Shown: positions 35,518-43,436 of the stretch, piece by piece | Layout of the letters: every line of letters starts with the position of its first letter | Numbering within the stretch: the first letter of the stretch is position 1 | Source: Thermocaproicibacter melissae | GTDB lineage: Bacteria > Bacillota > Clostridia > Oscillospirales > Acutalibacteraceae | DNA length: 64,000 nt | Direction: 5' to 3' | Assembly (NCBI RefSeq): GCF_024498295.1 | Contig: NZ_CP101827.1 | Coordinates: 562,001-626,000 of the forward strand | Made by a program: the position numbers and the translations under genes | The notes under the pieces: model-generated | What the model saw: only the letters and a program-made list of their open reading frames with translations | Told to the model about the DNA's origin: nothing | Databases searched by the model: none

Positions 35518-35820
35518 TTTAAACCCTCATAACAAGAAAGCTCTTTGCCGAATAACGACAAAGGGCTTTCCTATGATGTAATGATTCAAACCGGCAATTT
35601 GTCACGCCGCTCGGTAGGCGTATTTTTCCTCGGTGCTTAACACGGTATTTATTATTTTATACGCTTAAGCTGTTATATGTCAAAAGTATTTTAAGAACAA
35701 TATCAGCTACGAGGATGAATTACTGCAATGGGTACTAGAATACTAAGTCGGACAAAATGTCCGAGTTAAGCTCGTTCTCTCAGCGTTCCAGTTCATTGTC
35801 TTTCTCAGTGGCCTTGTCCT
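35518..35820. other. Non-coding junction between ISL3 copy 2 and the conjugative element
   Basis: About 300 bases without a convincing gene. It holds a 12-bp hairpin (35536-35547 with 35559-35570, arm GAAAGCTCTTTG) and one TCGGACA palindrome (35748-35764). A minus-strand frame ending TPFNDFLVRLTQDIKDK at about 35780-35880 may be a gene remnant; I do not recognise it. Confidence 0.5.
35748..35764. repeat. Palindrome with TCGGACA core, site 2
   Basis: TCGGACAAAATGTCCGA, identical to the cores at 8962 and 54870. A half site TCGGACAAG lies at about 35837. Confidence 0.7.
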
Positions 35821-35985
35821 TTATGTCTTGTGTAAGTCGGACAAGAAAATCATTAAATGGTGTTTTTTCTGACAAACAATCCTGCTTTTTATGGCTTCTT
35901 TGTTTCTCATTAGGTTCGGGTCTGGAAAGTCTTTGTAAAAAGAATCTGCCACAAAGTAAAAATGACGTTCTTTCATTTCACACAT
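35821..35985 (-). pseudogene. Type III toxin (CptN/TenpN/ToxN type), N-terminal remnant
   Basis: A 54-residue frame. The start region, ERHFYFVADSFYKDFPDPNL then MRNKE, resembles the N-terminus of type III endoribonuclease toxins, which have an aromatic-rich opening and a DPxLMxNKE-like segment. The expected continuation (RPCYY-like strand and WxxPxSS) is absent, and the frame ends in a basic stretch and stop. Full toxins have 150-200 residues. The position right behind a hairpin repeat RNA and terminator supports the assignment. The product must be inactive. Confidence 0.5.
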
Positions 35986-35990
35986 CTTCT

Positions 35991-36024
35991 TAAAAAGCGA
36001 GGCCCTATCAAAAGATAGGGCCTC
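35991..36024 (-). terminator. Terminator between antitoxin RNA and toxin remnant
   Basis: The perfect stem GAGGCCCTATC pairs with GATAGGGCCTC around a four-base loop, followed on the minus strand by GCTTTTT. In type III loci such a leaky terminator sets the RNA to toxin ratio. It ends 6-15 bases before the toxin start. Confidence 0.8.
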
Positions 36025-36029
36025 AAAAT

Positions 36030-36131
36030 CTGAGCCTGGCAATTTATTTGAGCTCCGCATGCCAGTAAGCGGAGAAACATCTGAGCCTGGCGATTTATTT
36101 TGACTCCGCATGCCAGTAAGCGGAGAAACAT
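36030..36131 (-). repeat. Two tandem 51-bp repeats
   Basis: Units 36030-36080 and 36081-36131 differ at only a few positions around ATTTATTT. Both end GCGGAGAAACAT when read on the plus strand. They are the core of the proposed antitoxin RNA. Confidence 0.9.
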
Positions 36132-36202
36132 TTGTCGAATCGGATATTTATTTGCCGTAGCTGGTAAGCTACAGTAGATAGCTTTTACTATCCACTGATA
36201 TT

Positions 36203-36230
36203 ATTATAGCATTGACCTCAATTATGTCAA
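36203..36230 (-). promoter_or_regulatory. Predicted promoter of the antitoxin RNA
   Basis: On the minus strand TTGACA (36225-36230) is followed after 16 bases by TATAAT (36203-36208). Both boxes are perfect. Transcription would begin near 36196, just before the repeats. Confidence 0.85.
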
Positions 36231-36310
36231 CAATTTTTTTGCAAAAATTGCTATTGTAGTGCAAATAAGAGAAATTTTTCTCTTGCTCATTAGCTCGTGA
36301 CTTATTTCCT

Positions 36311-37333
36311 TTACTTCACCGTAATTCCTAGATATGCTGCTGGATCAACTCTATCCCCAGCGACCCGAACCTCAAAATGACAGTGATTTCCGGTGCTATC
36401 GCCAGTGCTGCCTACCAGGGCAATAACTTGTCCACGTTTTACGGTTTGTCCGGCGCTGACCAACAGCTTCGAGCAGTGGCCATACAGCGTAGTATATGTA
36501 TCATCATGCTTTATGACGACCACATTTCCATAACCACCGTATGGAGCAGAACCATACTGAGCGTATGTTACTGTACCGGATTCAGCAGCGTATATTTTTG
36601 TGCCGTACTGAGCCGCAAAGTCGATTCCCTTGTGAAATTCATCACCGTCCCGACCCCATCCACGGGAGATAGTCCCAGCTTGAAGCGGCAGCCCAAATAG
36701 AGCGCCTGTGGGTATAACAGTATAGTAACGTAATACATGGCTTACATACTCAGGATCGCCGTAACCGCTCCATGCCATTGCCGCAGCCTTTATGGAAGAA
36801 AACTCAGCGGCGTTATCAGGTGAATATCCGCCGCGTTCTTGCGCCCATGCAATATAGCCGCCGCCAAAGTTGTATCCTTGAAGAGCGAGGCTGATTCCTG
36901 GAATATCGGATGGGGAAGTACACCCAGCGCTTTTTAGGCAACTTGCCAGGTATGCAATCCCGATATCGATGGAATACTCCGCATCCGTAATGCCTCCAGG
37001 CGTTTGTGGATACCGTGTATTCAGCGGACACTCACTGCACTGCATAGGATCACTTCCAACACCACCGCTTTCCTGCTGCATAACTGCCATCGCCAGAGCA
37101 ACATAATCGGATATTCCATACTTAGCACAGGCCGTACTTATCTCGTCTTGATAAGCTAGAACATTTTCCGACAACCCACCGGATCCTATGCTATCAGAAT
37201 TATAATTTGTAGCTGCTGTCGCACTGTCTGATAATGCGCTGGCGAAGGTAACAGAAATAATAATTGCAATTAGCAATACGAATATTATTGGCAAGAGGCA
37301 TACTACTATTTTTGCAATAACCTTTTTACGCAC
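36311..37333 (-). CDS. Conjugation cell-wall hydrolase: lysozyme-like plus M23 peptidase
   Basis: A 340-residue VirB1-type protein that opens peptidoglycan for the conjugation channel. An N-terminal membrane anchor (VVCLLPIIFVLLIAIIISV) is followed by a CwlT-type lysozyme-like domain with the catalytic Glu in VMQQESGGVGSDPMQC and ALQGYNFGGGYIAW. The C-terminus is an M23 metallopeptidase: HKGIDFAAQYGTKIYAAESG, HDDTYTTLYGHCS and GNHCHFEVRV (metal ligands His, Asp, His). Other CwlT proteins carry NlpC/P60 in place of M23. The start is GTG, overlapping the relaxase end by eight bases, with AGGAGA upstream. Confidence 0.88.
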   Translation of the reverse strand: MRKKVIAKIVVCLLPIIFVLLIAIIISVTFASALSDSATAATNYNSDSIGSGGLSENVLAYQDEISTACAKYGISDYVALAMAVMQQESGGVGSDPMQCSECPLNTRYPQTPGGITDAEYSIDIGIAYLASCLKSAGCTSPSDIPGISLALQGYNFGGGYIAWAQERGGYSPDNAAEFSSIKAAAMAWSGYGDPEYVSHVLRYYTVIPTGALFGLPLQAGTISRGWGRDGDEFHKGIDFAAQYGTKIYAAESGTVTYAQYGSAPYGGYGNVVVIKHDDTYTTLYGHCSKLLVSAGQTVKRGQVIALVGSTGDSTGNHCHFEVRVAGDRVDPAAYLGITVK

Positions 37334-38567
37334 GGTCTACCGTCTCCTGTTCGTGTTCAATCTCGCGCTGCAACTCCAGGTATGCAACCTGATTTTTAAT
37401 GTGGCCATATTCTTTTTTCAGCGCTTTTTTGAGATTGTATATTACGCTGGAGCTTCTGCTCGGTATCACTTTTTCTTTATCCGTGTTTTTCTCTTTCGGT
37501 TGGATGGTTTTATCAAATTCCCGTAATTCCCGAAGCAGAGCGTTACCCATACGGGTATAGAGATCATCGATTTTTGTTTTGGCGTAGTTCTTATACAGCT
37601 CTTGTTTTCCTGTGCCGTAGACGCTTTTCAGAAATTCCTCCTGATTTGCAAGCTCCTTCTTCAATTCTTCAAAGTCACTTCGGTGGTACATGGCTATGTA
37701 TGTCCGGGTAAAGTTATCAATTTCAGGCCGGATATAGCTGAGGGCATTCATCTTGTATTTCCAGAGTTGTTTATCTTCAGGAACAGGAAGCCGCCGGTAA
37801 ATATTCAAGAATAGACCGCGCAGCTGTTCGTCACGGTAAGAATTACGGTTACGCTTTTCCGCAACAATTCTGTTCCGAATGATGTCATTGATTTTTGTCA
37901 GTTCCGGGGAACGATCGACAATGTTGTTGACGATTTTAGACTTTGCTTTAGCGAATGTTTGTGGCTTCATATTGCCTTTGAACTGTTCCATTTTTATTTT
38001 GTTTCCGTGTTCATCCGTCATAGTAAATTCTTTGCGCTTGCGCGTCGGAACCGGTTCGACAATTGCAATATGAACATGAATGTTATCTGTGTTGTAGTGG
38101 ATTGCCGCGCTCCAGATGGCGGAGCCATCCATGTTCTCACTTTTCAAGACTTCCTGCATTGCACGGCGAGTTACTTCGCGTATCTTATCTTCGTCAAGTG
38201 TTTCTGTTTCACGGTCAAATAACCCGTTTTTTTCTAGAAATTCATCTGTGAAACTGATTACTTGCTGCCACATGGGGCTGTCATTTCTCTGTGCTTTTTG
38301 GAACTGTTGTTTCAGCTCTTTTTTTTCTTCAATTGTTAGTTGGTCTTTTGTTGCCGTAAATAAGGATGAAGTGTGATCCGACCATGAGTCGAATTGATGC
38401 TGCTTTTTCGGGTCGTCCATATAGTCGGCATACACGGAGTACAGGGGATAGGCATCGTTCCGGACAGCTTCCGACCGGTCAATGTAATTGATATATTCCG
38501 CATACTTTTTCTCAGAGAATACATACTTTGATGTAAACACAACTCCGGGAGTTACTTTGTCCGGCAA
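37326..38567 (-). CDS. MobP-type relaxase
   Basis: A 413-residue DNA relaxase that nicks oriT and leads the strand through the conjugation channel. The diagnostic metal-binding motif is HYNTDNIHVHIAIVEP; the N-terminal tyrosine region is TSKYVFSEKKYAEYINYIDR. The layout (N-terminal catalytic half, charged C-terminal half) fits Firmicute MobP2/MobP3 relaxases. The start is TTG with GAGGTGA eight bases upstream. It lies between accessory DNA-binding genes and the wall hydrolase, close to an oriT-like region. Confidence 0.82.
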   Translation of the reverse strand: MPDKVTPGVVFTSKYVFSEKKYAEYINYIDRSEAVRNDAYPLYSVYADYMDDPKKQHQFDSWSDHTSSLFTATKDQLTIEEKKELKQQFQKAQRNDSPMWQQVISFTDEFLEKNGLFDRETETLDEDKIREVTRRAMQEVLKSENMDGSAIWSAAIHYNTDNIHVHIAIVEPVPTRKRKEFTMTDEHGNKIKMEQFKGNMKPQTFAKAKSKIVNNIVDRSPELTKINDIIRNRIVAEKRNRNSYRDEQLRGLFLNIYRRLPVPEDKQLWKYKMNALSYIRPEIDNFTRTYIAMYHRSDFEELKKELANQEEFLKSVYGTGKQELYKNYAKTKIDDLYTRMGNALLRELREFDKTIQPKEKNTDKEKVIPSRSSSVIYNLKKALKKEYGHIKNQVAYLELQREIEHEQETVDRA

Positions 38568-38578
38568 GGCTGCTCACC

Positions 38579-39037
38579 TCACTCCATAATCAATTCATCT
38601 GGAATAATTTCCGGTGTCTTGTTCGCTTTTTTTGCTTCCCGGTCGAGCTTTTTTTCCCGGAAGTTTTGGATGCGTTCTTTTTCGATTTCTCTTGCTCTTT
38701 GGAGCTGCGGAGTATCCTCCGTAATGAGTGATGTCAGCTCCTGATATCCGAGTAGAGTATTCAGGAGCATGATAATGATGTCGCTGTTCCGGTCAGCATT
38801 GTTGACGCCGAGACGGATTCGAGTCAGCTTATCGTCCAACAGTTCGGCTACCCTTCTTGCAATATGTTGAATGACAACTTCTGTTGTATCAATATCATTC
38901 CGGTGGCGATGCTCGTCAACGATAGAAGCGATTGCGGCTGTCAAGGTTGGCAGATGATGTTCATCTTTGTACTTCTGAATATAGTCGAGTGTAGATTCAT
39001 CATAATACAGATTTTTGCGTGTCTTCATTGTCCTCAC
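38579..39037 (-). CDS. Relaxosome accessory protein
   Basis: A 152-residue basic protein with helical, coiled-coil composition (RNLYYDESTLDYIQKYK-like N-terminus, QRAREIEKERIQNFREKK near the end). By position, between a ribbon-helix-helix protein and the relaxase, it is probably a MobC-like factor. It overlaps the preceding gene by 38 bases. Confidence 0.6.
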   Translation of the reverse strand: MRTMKTRKNLYYDESTLDYIQKYKDEHHLPTLTAAIASIVDEHRHRNDIDTTEVVIQHIARRVAELLDDKLTRIRLGVNNADRNSDIIIMLLNTLLGYQELTSLITEDTPQLQRAREIEKERIQNFREKKLDREAKKANKTPEIIPDELIME

Positions 39038-39269
39038 TCTCCAAATATCTTAATAACCTTTCCTCGATATGACTGTTTTGCTGAATCACTTGCAGGCATT
39101 GTTTGATTACGGTTTCATACTGACTCTGATAACTTTTGAACTCCTCCAGTGCAGCATAGTTGTTTATCAACGATGCGAGAAATTGATTACGAGAGATATT
39201 CTGTTTCTTTGCAAGCTCGTCAATTTTCTTGACTGCCGCCGGGTCAATACCGCGAACCATTATGTTCAT
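39000..39269 (-). CDS. Ribbon-helix-helix DNA-binding protein
   Basis: An 89-residue protein. The RHH fold is IMVRGIDPAAVKKIDELAKK then NISRNQFLASLINNY; a coiled-coil tail follows. The ATG at 39269 follows CAGGGTG; the frame is open upstream to 39380 but that part covers the GC-rich hairpin region. It probably binds the repeats next to oriT as a relaxosome component or autoregulator. Confidence 0.75.
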   Translation of the reverse strand: MNIMVRGIDPAAVKKIDELAKKQNISRNQFLASLINNYAALEEFKSYQSQYETVIKQCLQVIQQNSHIEERLLRYLESEDNEDTQKSVL

Positions 39270-39305
39270 GTTTTCACCCTGTTTCGTTCTTTTTTCATTA
39301 GGTGG

Positions 39306-39427
39306 CCCCACACGGGGATTGACGGTTTTACCCCGAAAGGGGGCGGCGCTGCGGCGCGCCCTCTTAGGGGTAAAGAGCATAAGGGGATTCTGCTATCACT
39401 TGCGTGATAGGTCAGGCAAAGCCTGAC
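39306..39427. other. Candidate origin of transfer (oriT)
   Basis: Non-coding and hairpin-dense, next to the relaxosome genes. It has CCCC/GGGG around ACAC (39306-39317), TTACCCC with GGGGTAA enclosing GGGCG/CGCCC (39328-39373), CTATCAC/GTGATAG (39393-39410) and GTCAGGC/GCCTGAC (39411-39427). Such clustered inverted repeats beside a relaxase gene are typical of oriT; the nick site cannot be placed. Confidence 0.6.
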
Positions 39428-39454
39428 GAATCGGTGATATCATAGACTGAGGGA

Positions 39455-39499
39455 AATGTGCATATTTTGGTGCATAGAATGTGCATGATTGGTGCATAG
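39455..39499. repeat. Tandem direct repeats beside oriT
   Basis: Two units, 23 and 22 bases long, each AATGTGCAT, about five bases, GGTGCATAG. They give four TGCAT elements, plausible binding sites for the ribbon-helix-helix protein. Confidence 0.7.
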
Positions 39500-39514
39500 T
39501 TTTTGTCCCTCTTT

Positions 39515-40507
39515 TTAATCGACTATCACTTTCTCCGATGAACTAACAGCCGATTTTGGTGATGCAGAAGATGTTGAATCTAATGTAGATTTTGCAACAC
39601 CTGTGCCTGCGTCTTGATACTTGCCATTCTTTGTGTCGTTCCATTTTTGTTTGAGTTTTTGAATCTTCAGCTCATAATTTTTTATATCTGACTGGAATTG
39701 AGCAATGTTATTTTTAAGATTATTTATCTGTGTCTTTTTGGATTGAATGGTATCATTCGATTGCTTCACCTCATCCGCAGTTTGGTATTTCTGATTTTCA
39801 GTTAGTACAGAAATATCAGACGTCAACTGCTGAATGGATAGATTGGCCGAAGCAATTTTTTTGTTCGTCTGAGAGATATTCGCTTGCACTGCTGCAATCT
39901 CATTATCAATAGATTCCAACGAGTAGTACAATGTCGATTGCGATTTCAGGGAAGTGTTACGGACAACTTTTCGAGCATCACAAAGGAAGTTTGCACCCTG
40001 TTGATTGAATTCTTCCGTTGGACTGTTGTTGTCGATAATGAGGTCTGAATCTGTCTGAATTACATCGACGGTCTGTTCTTGCTGACTGTCAATCCACAAT
40101 GATACAACATTCCAATTCTGCGGGAGATTTTGGATTTGAATCACAAGATAACCATTGTGCTCATAGGCGACCGTGACATTCAAAGCTTTTGATTTGTTTA
40201 TATCGGTATGAGCTGTCGGTAAGAATTTTACGTTCTGGTAATCGTCTGAATTCGGATAAGTGAATGCAGCCTCCATGAAATGTGTGGAAGGGTTATACTG
40301 CCAGCTTTGCAGACACAAGCCAATACCTTCGGTTGTGCTGATAGTTGTTCCAATAGGAGTGTTTTGGATTGGAACATCACTCGGCAACCACATTTTACTT
40401 GTTAAACACACTGCCAGCAGGATGGTAGTAGTCGATAGAAAAATCCGATAAGTGAAATTGATATTTTCAATCATCCGCTTCTTCAGCCATTTAATTTTAG
40501 CGGTCAC
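39515..40507 (-). CDS. Membrane-anchored coiled-coil protein of the conjugation operon
   Basis: A protein of about 330 residues with one N-terminal membrane helix (YRIFLSTTTILLAVCLTS) and a long exported part. A coiled coil covers roughly residues 210-300 (VQANISQTNKKIASANLSIQ, KTQINNLKNNIAQFQSDIK), then a Ser-rich tail. The GTG at 40507 is preferred, with AAAGGTGG from the end of virB4 upstream. No family recognised; by position a T4SS channel or surface component. Confidence 0.65.
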   Translation of the reverse strand: MTAKIKWLKKRMIENINFTYRIFLSTTTILLAVCLTSKMWLPSDVPIQNTPIGTTISTTEGIGLCLQSWQYNPSTHFMEAAFTYPNSDDYQNVKFLPTAHTDINKSKALNVTVAYEHNGYLVIQIQNLPQNWNVVSLWIDSQQEQTVDVIQTDSDLIIDNNSPTEEFNQQGANFLCDARKVVRNTSLKSQSTLYYSLESIDNEIAAVQANISQTNKKIASANLSIQQLTSDISVLTENQKYQTADEVKQSNDTIQSKKTQINNLKNNIAQFQSDIKNYELKIQKLKQKWNDTKNGKYQDAGTGVAKSTLDSTSSASPKSAVSSSEKVIVD

Positions 40508-40508
40508 A

Positions 40509-42416
40509 TCAGGCACCACCTTTGAACAGAGCTTTTTCGCTTTCCGTAATCTGAATATAAGTGTGGAGAATATCTTCGCCGGTCGAAAGGAAACATTCGC
40601 CCTGCCCGAATTTCGGTATTTGCTTCAGCTGAGATTCTGTTAACTGGTCGCCAAAGATGGAGCGCAACAACTCCTTACAGTTTGCCTCCTGCTGCATGAT
40701 GAATTTGTACTGTGTAAGCTCAAACAGCGTTTTCAAACGCTCCACAGCTTCACTGTCCGCATTCTCCGGAGCAAAGTCACGGATGGACTGGCTTGCCAGA
40801 GTGAGGCCCGTAAAATATTTTCTGCCTTCACGGACAATACCAATCATGTAATCTAGGGCAAGTGGATTCTTTGTGTTGATGAACTTATGCGCTTCATCCA
40901 CCAGCAGTAGCAGTTTCGGAATCTGAAACACCGGTGTACCAGATTCAAACATCTGCTTACTCGGAACGCCGATTCGAATCATATCGTCAAACATTAATGA
41001 CATGACATTGAACAGCAGCGCATTGAATATTTCCGCTTTAAAAGTGCTGATATTTTGCACATTGTAAACGATAATTTGTTTTCCGGACAGGTCGGGGATA
41101 GATGTTTTTCCGTTAAACATTTTTCCGTAACTGTGTACCAGATTGGTTAACACAAGTTCAATATTTTCGAGGCGCCGCCATTTGGTAGGGGAGAGGTTTC
41201 GATTGACCTTGCCCTGCTCATAATCTTCATACAGATCGCTCCGGATCAACTGCAAAAGATCATCAAACGTTGGATATACTTCAGGAGGCAACCCAGTAAT
41301 CTTTTGGTGCTCAGTTGAATTGCTGAGCCAGAGCCCTTTGACTTCATACAGTTTCCGGACGTATTCCTCAAACTCATTTCGTTCTGCTTCATCCGCAGAT
41401 GGACATAAATATTTATACAGTGAATTCATTTTTGACAGATGATTTGCAAAGCTGATTGCTTCATCCTCCGCCGTGCGGAAAACTTCCAAATAATTGATAA
41501 TACCGGAGCTGCCATCCAGCGTAATAATTGTCCCGCCCAGACTTTGAGCGAGAGACGTGAATTCGCCTGTGACATCAAGAAGCCGAATGTGGTTGCCGAT
41601 GATACCGTTGTTTTTGAACATGAGTTTCATCAGCGTCGATTTGCCGCTTCCTTTTTTACCGATAATCAGTGCATCATAGGAAAGGCGAACATTGGTCTTT
41701 TTAAATTGGTCGAAGATAATATTTCCGTGTGTAGAAGATACTCCAATAGGAAAGCCGAAGGCATCGTCCAACTGTTCAAAGTTGAACGGATAGCCTCCGG
41801 CCAGAGATACGGCGGGAAGCGGATTCCCAACTCGTTTGTTGCGTTCCATAATCTGTTTGTGATAAGGCTGGAAAAGCGATTTATACATACAATCAGTCTC
41901 ATTTAGGAACACGGCACATCTGAAATCCTCGCTTTCCAGGACATCAATTATTTCTCCGACGCGGGCATCGACTTCCTGCTTTGTCCTTCCCGCAACAAAG
42001 AGTCGACACTGAATCAGCTTAATTACTTCACCCTGGGTTTTGACAGCCGTGAGCATATCTTTCAGCAGCTTGTAATTCTGTTCTGCTTCTATCCGTGTGC
42101 CGTCATCCTTTGCGCTTTCGTAGCGTACCTCCAGTTCGTTTAGGGAATGAATGATGTCGTCCTGTGCGTCAATGGTGTTTTCCGTGGCGATATCAAGGAC
42201 GGAGTAAACTCCATCGATGTTCATCAGCCTTGACAGCCAGAAATCACCCGCCTGTCCCGGATAGGAATATACCATAATGCAGGATACATATCCGTCACCG
42301 GTTTTGATATAACGCTCATCGTTAAGCTTCAAATTTCCCTGTGGCTGAATCTTGGAAATCAGTACAGGGTTGAAAAGCTCTTTTTCGGTTTTTTCCTTCC
42401 TTTTAGTCAGTCCCAT
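40509..42416 (-). CDS. VirB4-type conjugation ATPase, main part
   Basis: A 635-residue T4SS ATPase that powers channel assembly and transfer. Walker A is IGKKGSGKSTLMKLM, Walker B is LLLLVDEAHKFIN, and the region TGLTLASQSIRDFAPEN is typical. It lacks a full VirB4 N-terminal domain; a candidate for that part is the separate gene just upstream (42431-43126). The ATG at 42416 is preferred, since AAAGGCAGG lies before it. It overlaps or abuts the neighbours on both sides. Confidence 0.9.
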   Translation of the reverse strand: MGLTKRKEKTEKELFNPVLISKIQPQGNLKLNDERYIKTGDGYVSCIMVYSYPGQAGDFWLSRLMNIDGVYSVLDIATENTIDAQDDIIHSLNELEVRYESAKDDGTRIEAEQNYKLLKDMLTAVKTQGEVIKLIQCRLFVAGRTKQEVDARVGEIIDVLESEDFRCAVFLNETDCMYKSLFQPYHKQIMERNKRVGNPLPAVSLAGGYPFNFEQLDDAFGFPIGVSSTHGNIIFDQFKKTNVRLSYDALIIGKKGSGKSTLMKLMFKNNGIIGNHIRLLDVTGEFTSLAQSLGGTIITLDGSSGIINYLEVFRTAEDEAISFANHLSKMNSLYKYLCPSADEAERNEFEEYVRKLYEVKGLWLSNSTEHQKITGLPPEVYPTFDDLLQLIRSDLYEDYEQGKVNRNLSPTKWRRLENIELVLTNLVHSYGKMFNGKTSIPDLSGKQIIVYNVQNISTFKAEIFNALLFNVMSLMFDDMIRIGVPSKQMFESGTPVFQIPKLLLLVDEAHKFINTKNPLALDYMIGIVREGRKYFTGLTLASQSIRDFAPENADSEAVERLKTLFELTQYKFIMQQEANCKELLRSIFGDQLTESQLKQIPKFGQGECFLSTGEDILHTYIQITESEKALFKGGA

Positions 42417-42430
42417 TACAATCCTGCCTT

Positions 42431-43126
42431 TCACACTTTCACACGCTTATTCATGTTATTTAGTTGGAAAATAATGTTTTCTTTTTTTTCACGACTGATT
42501 GTCCGCACATTGAAATAGGGATCGCCTGATAGTATCCGTTTGATTTCCTCGTAGCGGCCCTTGTTTTCCGCAAAAACCATCAGAAAAGCCTGACGGTCTG
42601 TTGTATCCCTCTCCAGCGCTTGCAGCGTTTCAAGCTTCTCCAGCAACATTTCTGAGTAACGCTCAAGATCAGGTCTTTTCAGCATATAGCTGATATACTC
42701 TTGTTGCTGCTTCGTGTTGGTCGGGTAATTCATACTGATGATTTTAATATCATCCGAAAGGCGTTGGAGCAATCGAGCGTTACTGAGCACCATATTCTCG
42801 ATTTCTTCATCCGTGGCGTCATAATATGACCTTCCCTGTATTTGAAACAGATCGATAATCTTTTTTTCATCGGTTAGGAAATATCCTTCTGTCTCTAAAT
42901 AATCACGGATAGGGAACACGGAGAGTATCTTGTTCGTACTTGCTGGCTTTGCAGCGGCCTTCTTTTTTTCTGCTTTACGCGCAATCTTTGAATTCTTTCG
43001 TTGCTCCTTCTTTGCTTTCTTTTGCTCGGCCTTCAGTTTTTTTAGTTCTTCCCGGTTTTTTCGAGCTTTTTCCTCAAATTCCCGTTCCTGTTGCTTTAAT
43101 TTCAAGCGTTCTTCTTTATCAAGCAT
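42431..43126 (-). CDS. Probable split-off N-terminal part of VirB4
   Basis: A 231-residue protein. Residues 1-60 are an extremely charged helix (LKKLKAEQKKAKKEQRKNSK); the rest, beginning ILSVFPIRDYLETEGYFLTD, resembles the N-terminal domain of Gram-positive VirB4/PrgJ proteins. With the 635 residues of the next gene the sum is near a full VirB4 plus the helix. The genes are adjacent in order. Separation into two genes appears natural, because both have their own start and ribosome site. Confidence 0.55.
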   Translation of the reverse strand: MLDKEERLKLKQQEREFEEKARKNREELKKLKAEQKKAKKEQRKNSKIARKAEKKKAAAKPASTNKILSVFPIRDYLETEGYFLTDEKKIIDLFQIQGRSYYDATDEEIENMVLSNARLLQRLSDDIKIISMNYPTNTKQQQEYISYMLKRPDLERYSEMLLEKLETLQALERDTTDRQAFLMVFAENKGRYEEIKRILSGDPYFNVRTISREKKENIIFQLNNMNKRVKV

Positions 43127-43436
43127 CTTTTTTCACCTTCATATCTGGAACATGATTGATGGAATAATGCGTATATTGATCCTTGCTTATATACAAGATA
43201 ATTGCTTCCCAATTTCGTTTTTTGGGATTGCCTGGTGCGGGCTGGATTAGAAAAAGACTACTGACTGATGCGATAATCCAATAGGGAACAATCAGCCAGG
43301 AATGTACTAGTGTTTTGAACATTAGGAATGTTCCAAGTAATACGCACAGCGCCAAGAAGTCTTTCCACCATAGACGTATAGGTCGGTCAATCAGCTTCAT
43401 TTCTTCCTTCAGCTGCTTTGGTATTATATATGTCAT
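43119..43436 (-). CDS. VirB3-like small membrane protein
   Basis: A 105-residue protein with two membrane segments (FLALCVLLGTFLMFKTLV and WLIVPYWIIASVSSLFLI) and the C-terminal signature NPKKRNWEAIILYISKDQ, seen in T4SS proteins of the DUF5592/PrgI-like class placed before virB4. It overlaps both neighbours by a few bases. Confidence 0.75.
   Translation of the reverse strand: MTYIIPKQLKEEMKLIDRPIRLWWKDFLALCVLLGTFLMFKTLVHSWLIVPYWIIASVSSLFLIQPAPGNPKKRNWEAIILYISKDQYTHYSINHVPDMKVKKDA

Larger units (their letters stand above)
35991..36196 (-). ncRNA. Candidate type III antitoxin RNA with hairpin repeats
   Basis: About 200 bases on the minus strand from a near-consensus promoter to a strong terminator. 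They hold two near-identical 51-bp repeats (36030-36080 and 36081-36131) and a diverged third (about 36132-36180). Each complete repeat contains the hairpin CTCCGC/GCGGAG around a loop with CAGTAAG; the third has GTAGC/GCTAC. Promoter, tandem repeat RNA, terminator, then toxin gene is the signature layout of type III toxin-antitoxin loci. CptI-type antitoxins also have few repeats of this size. Confidence 0.6.

Noticed and set aside
36030-36131. Tandem 51-bp units as a CRISPR array
   Set aside because: Only two full units, directly adjacent without unique spacers, and no cas genes. Promoter and terminator fit an RNA antitoxin better.
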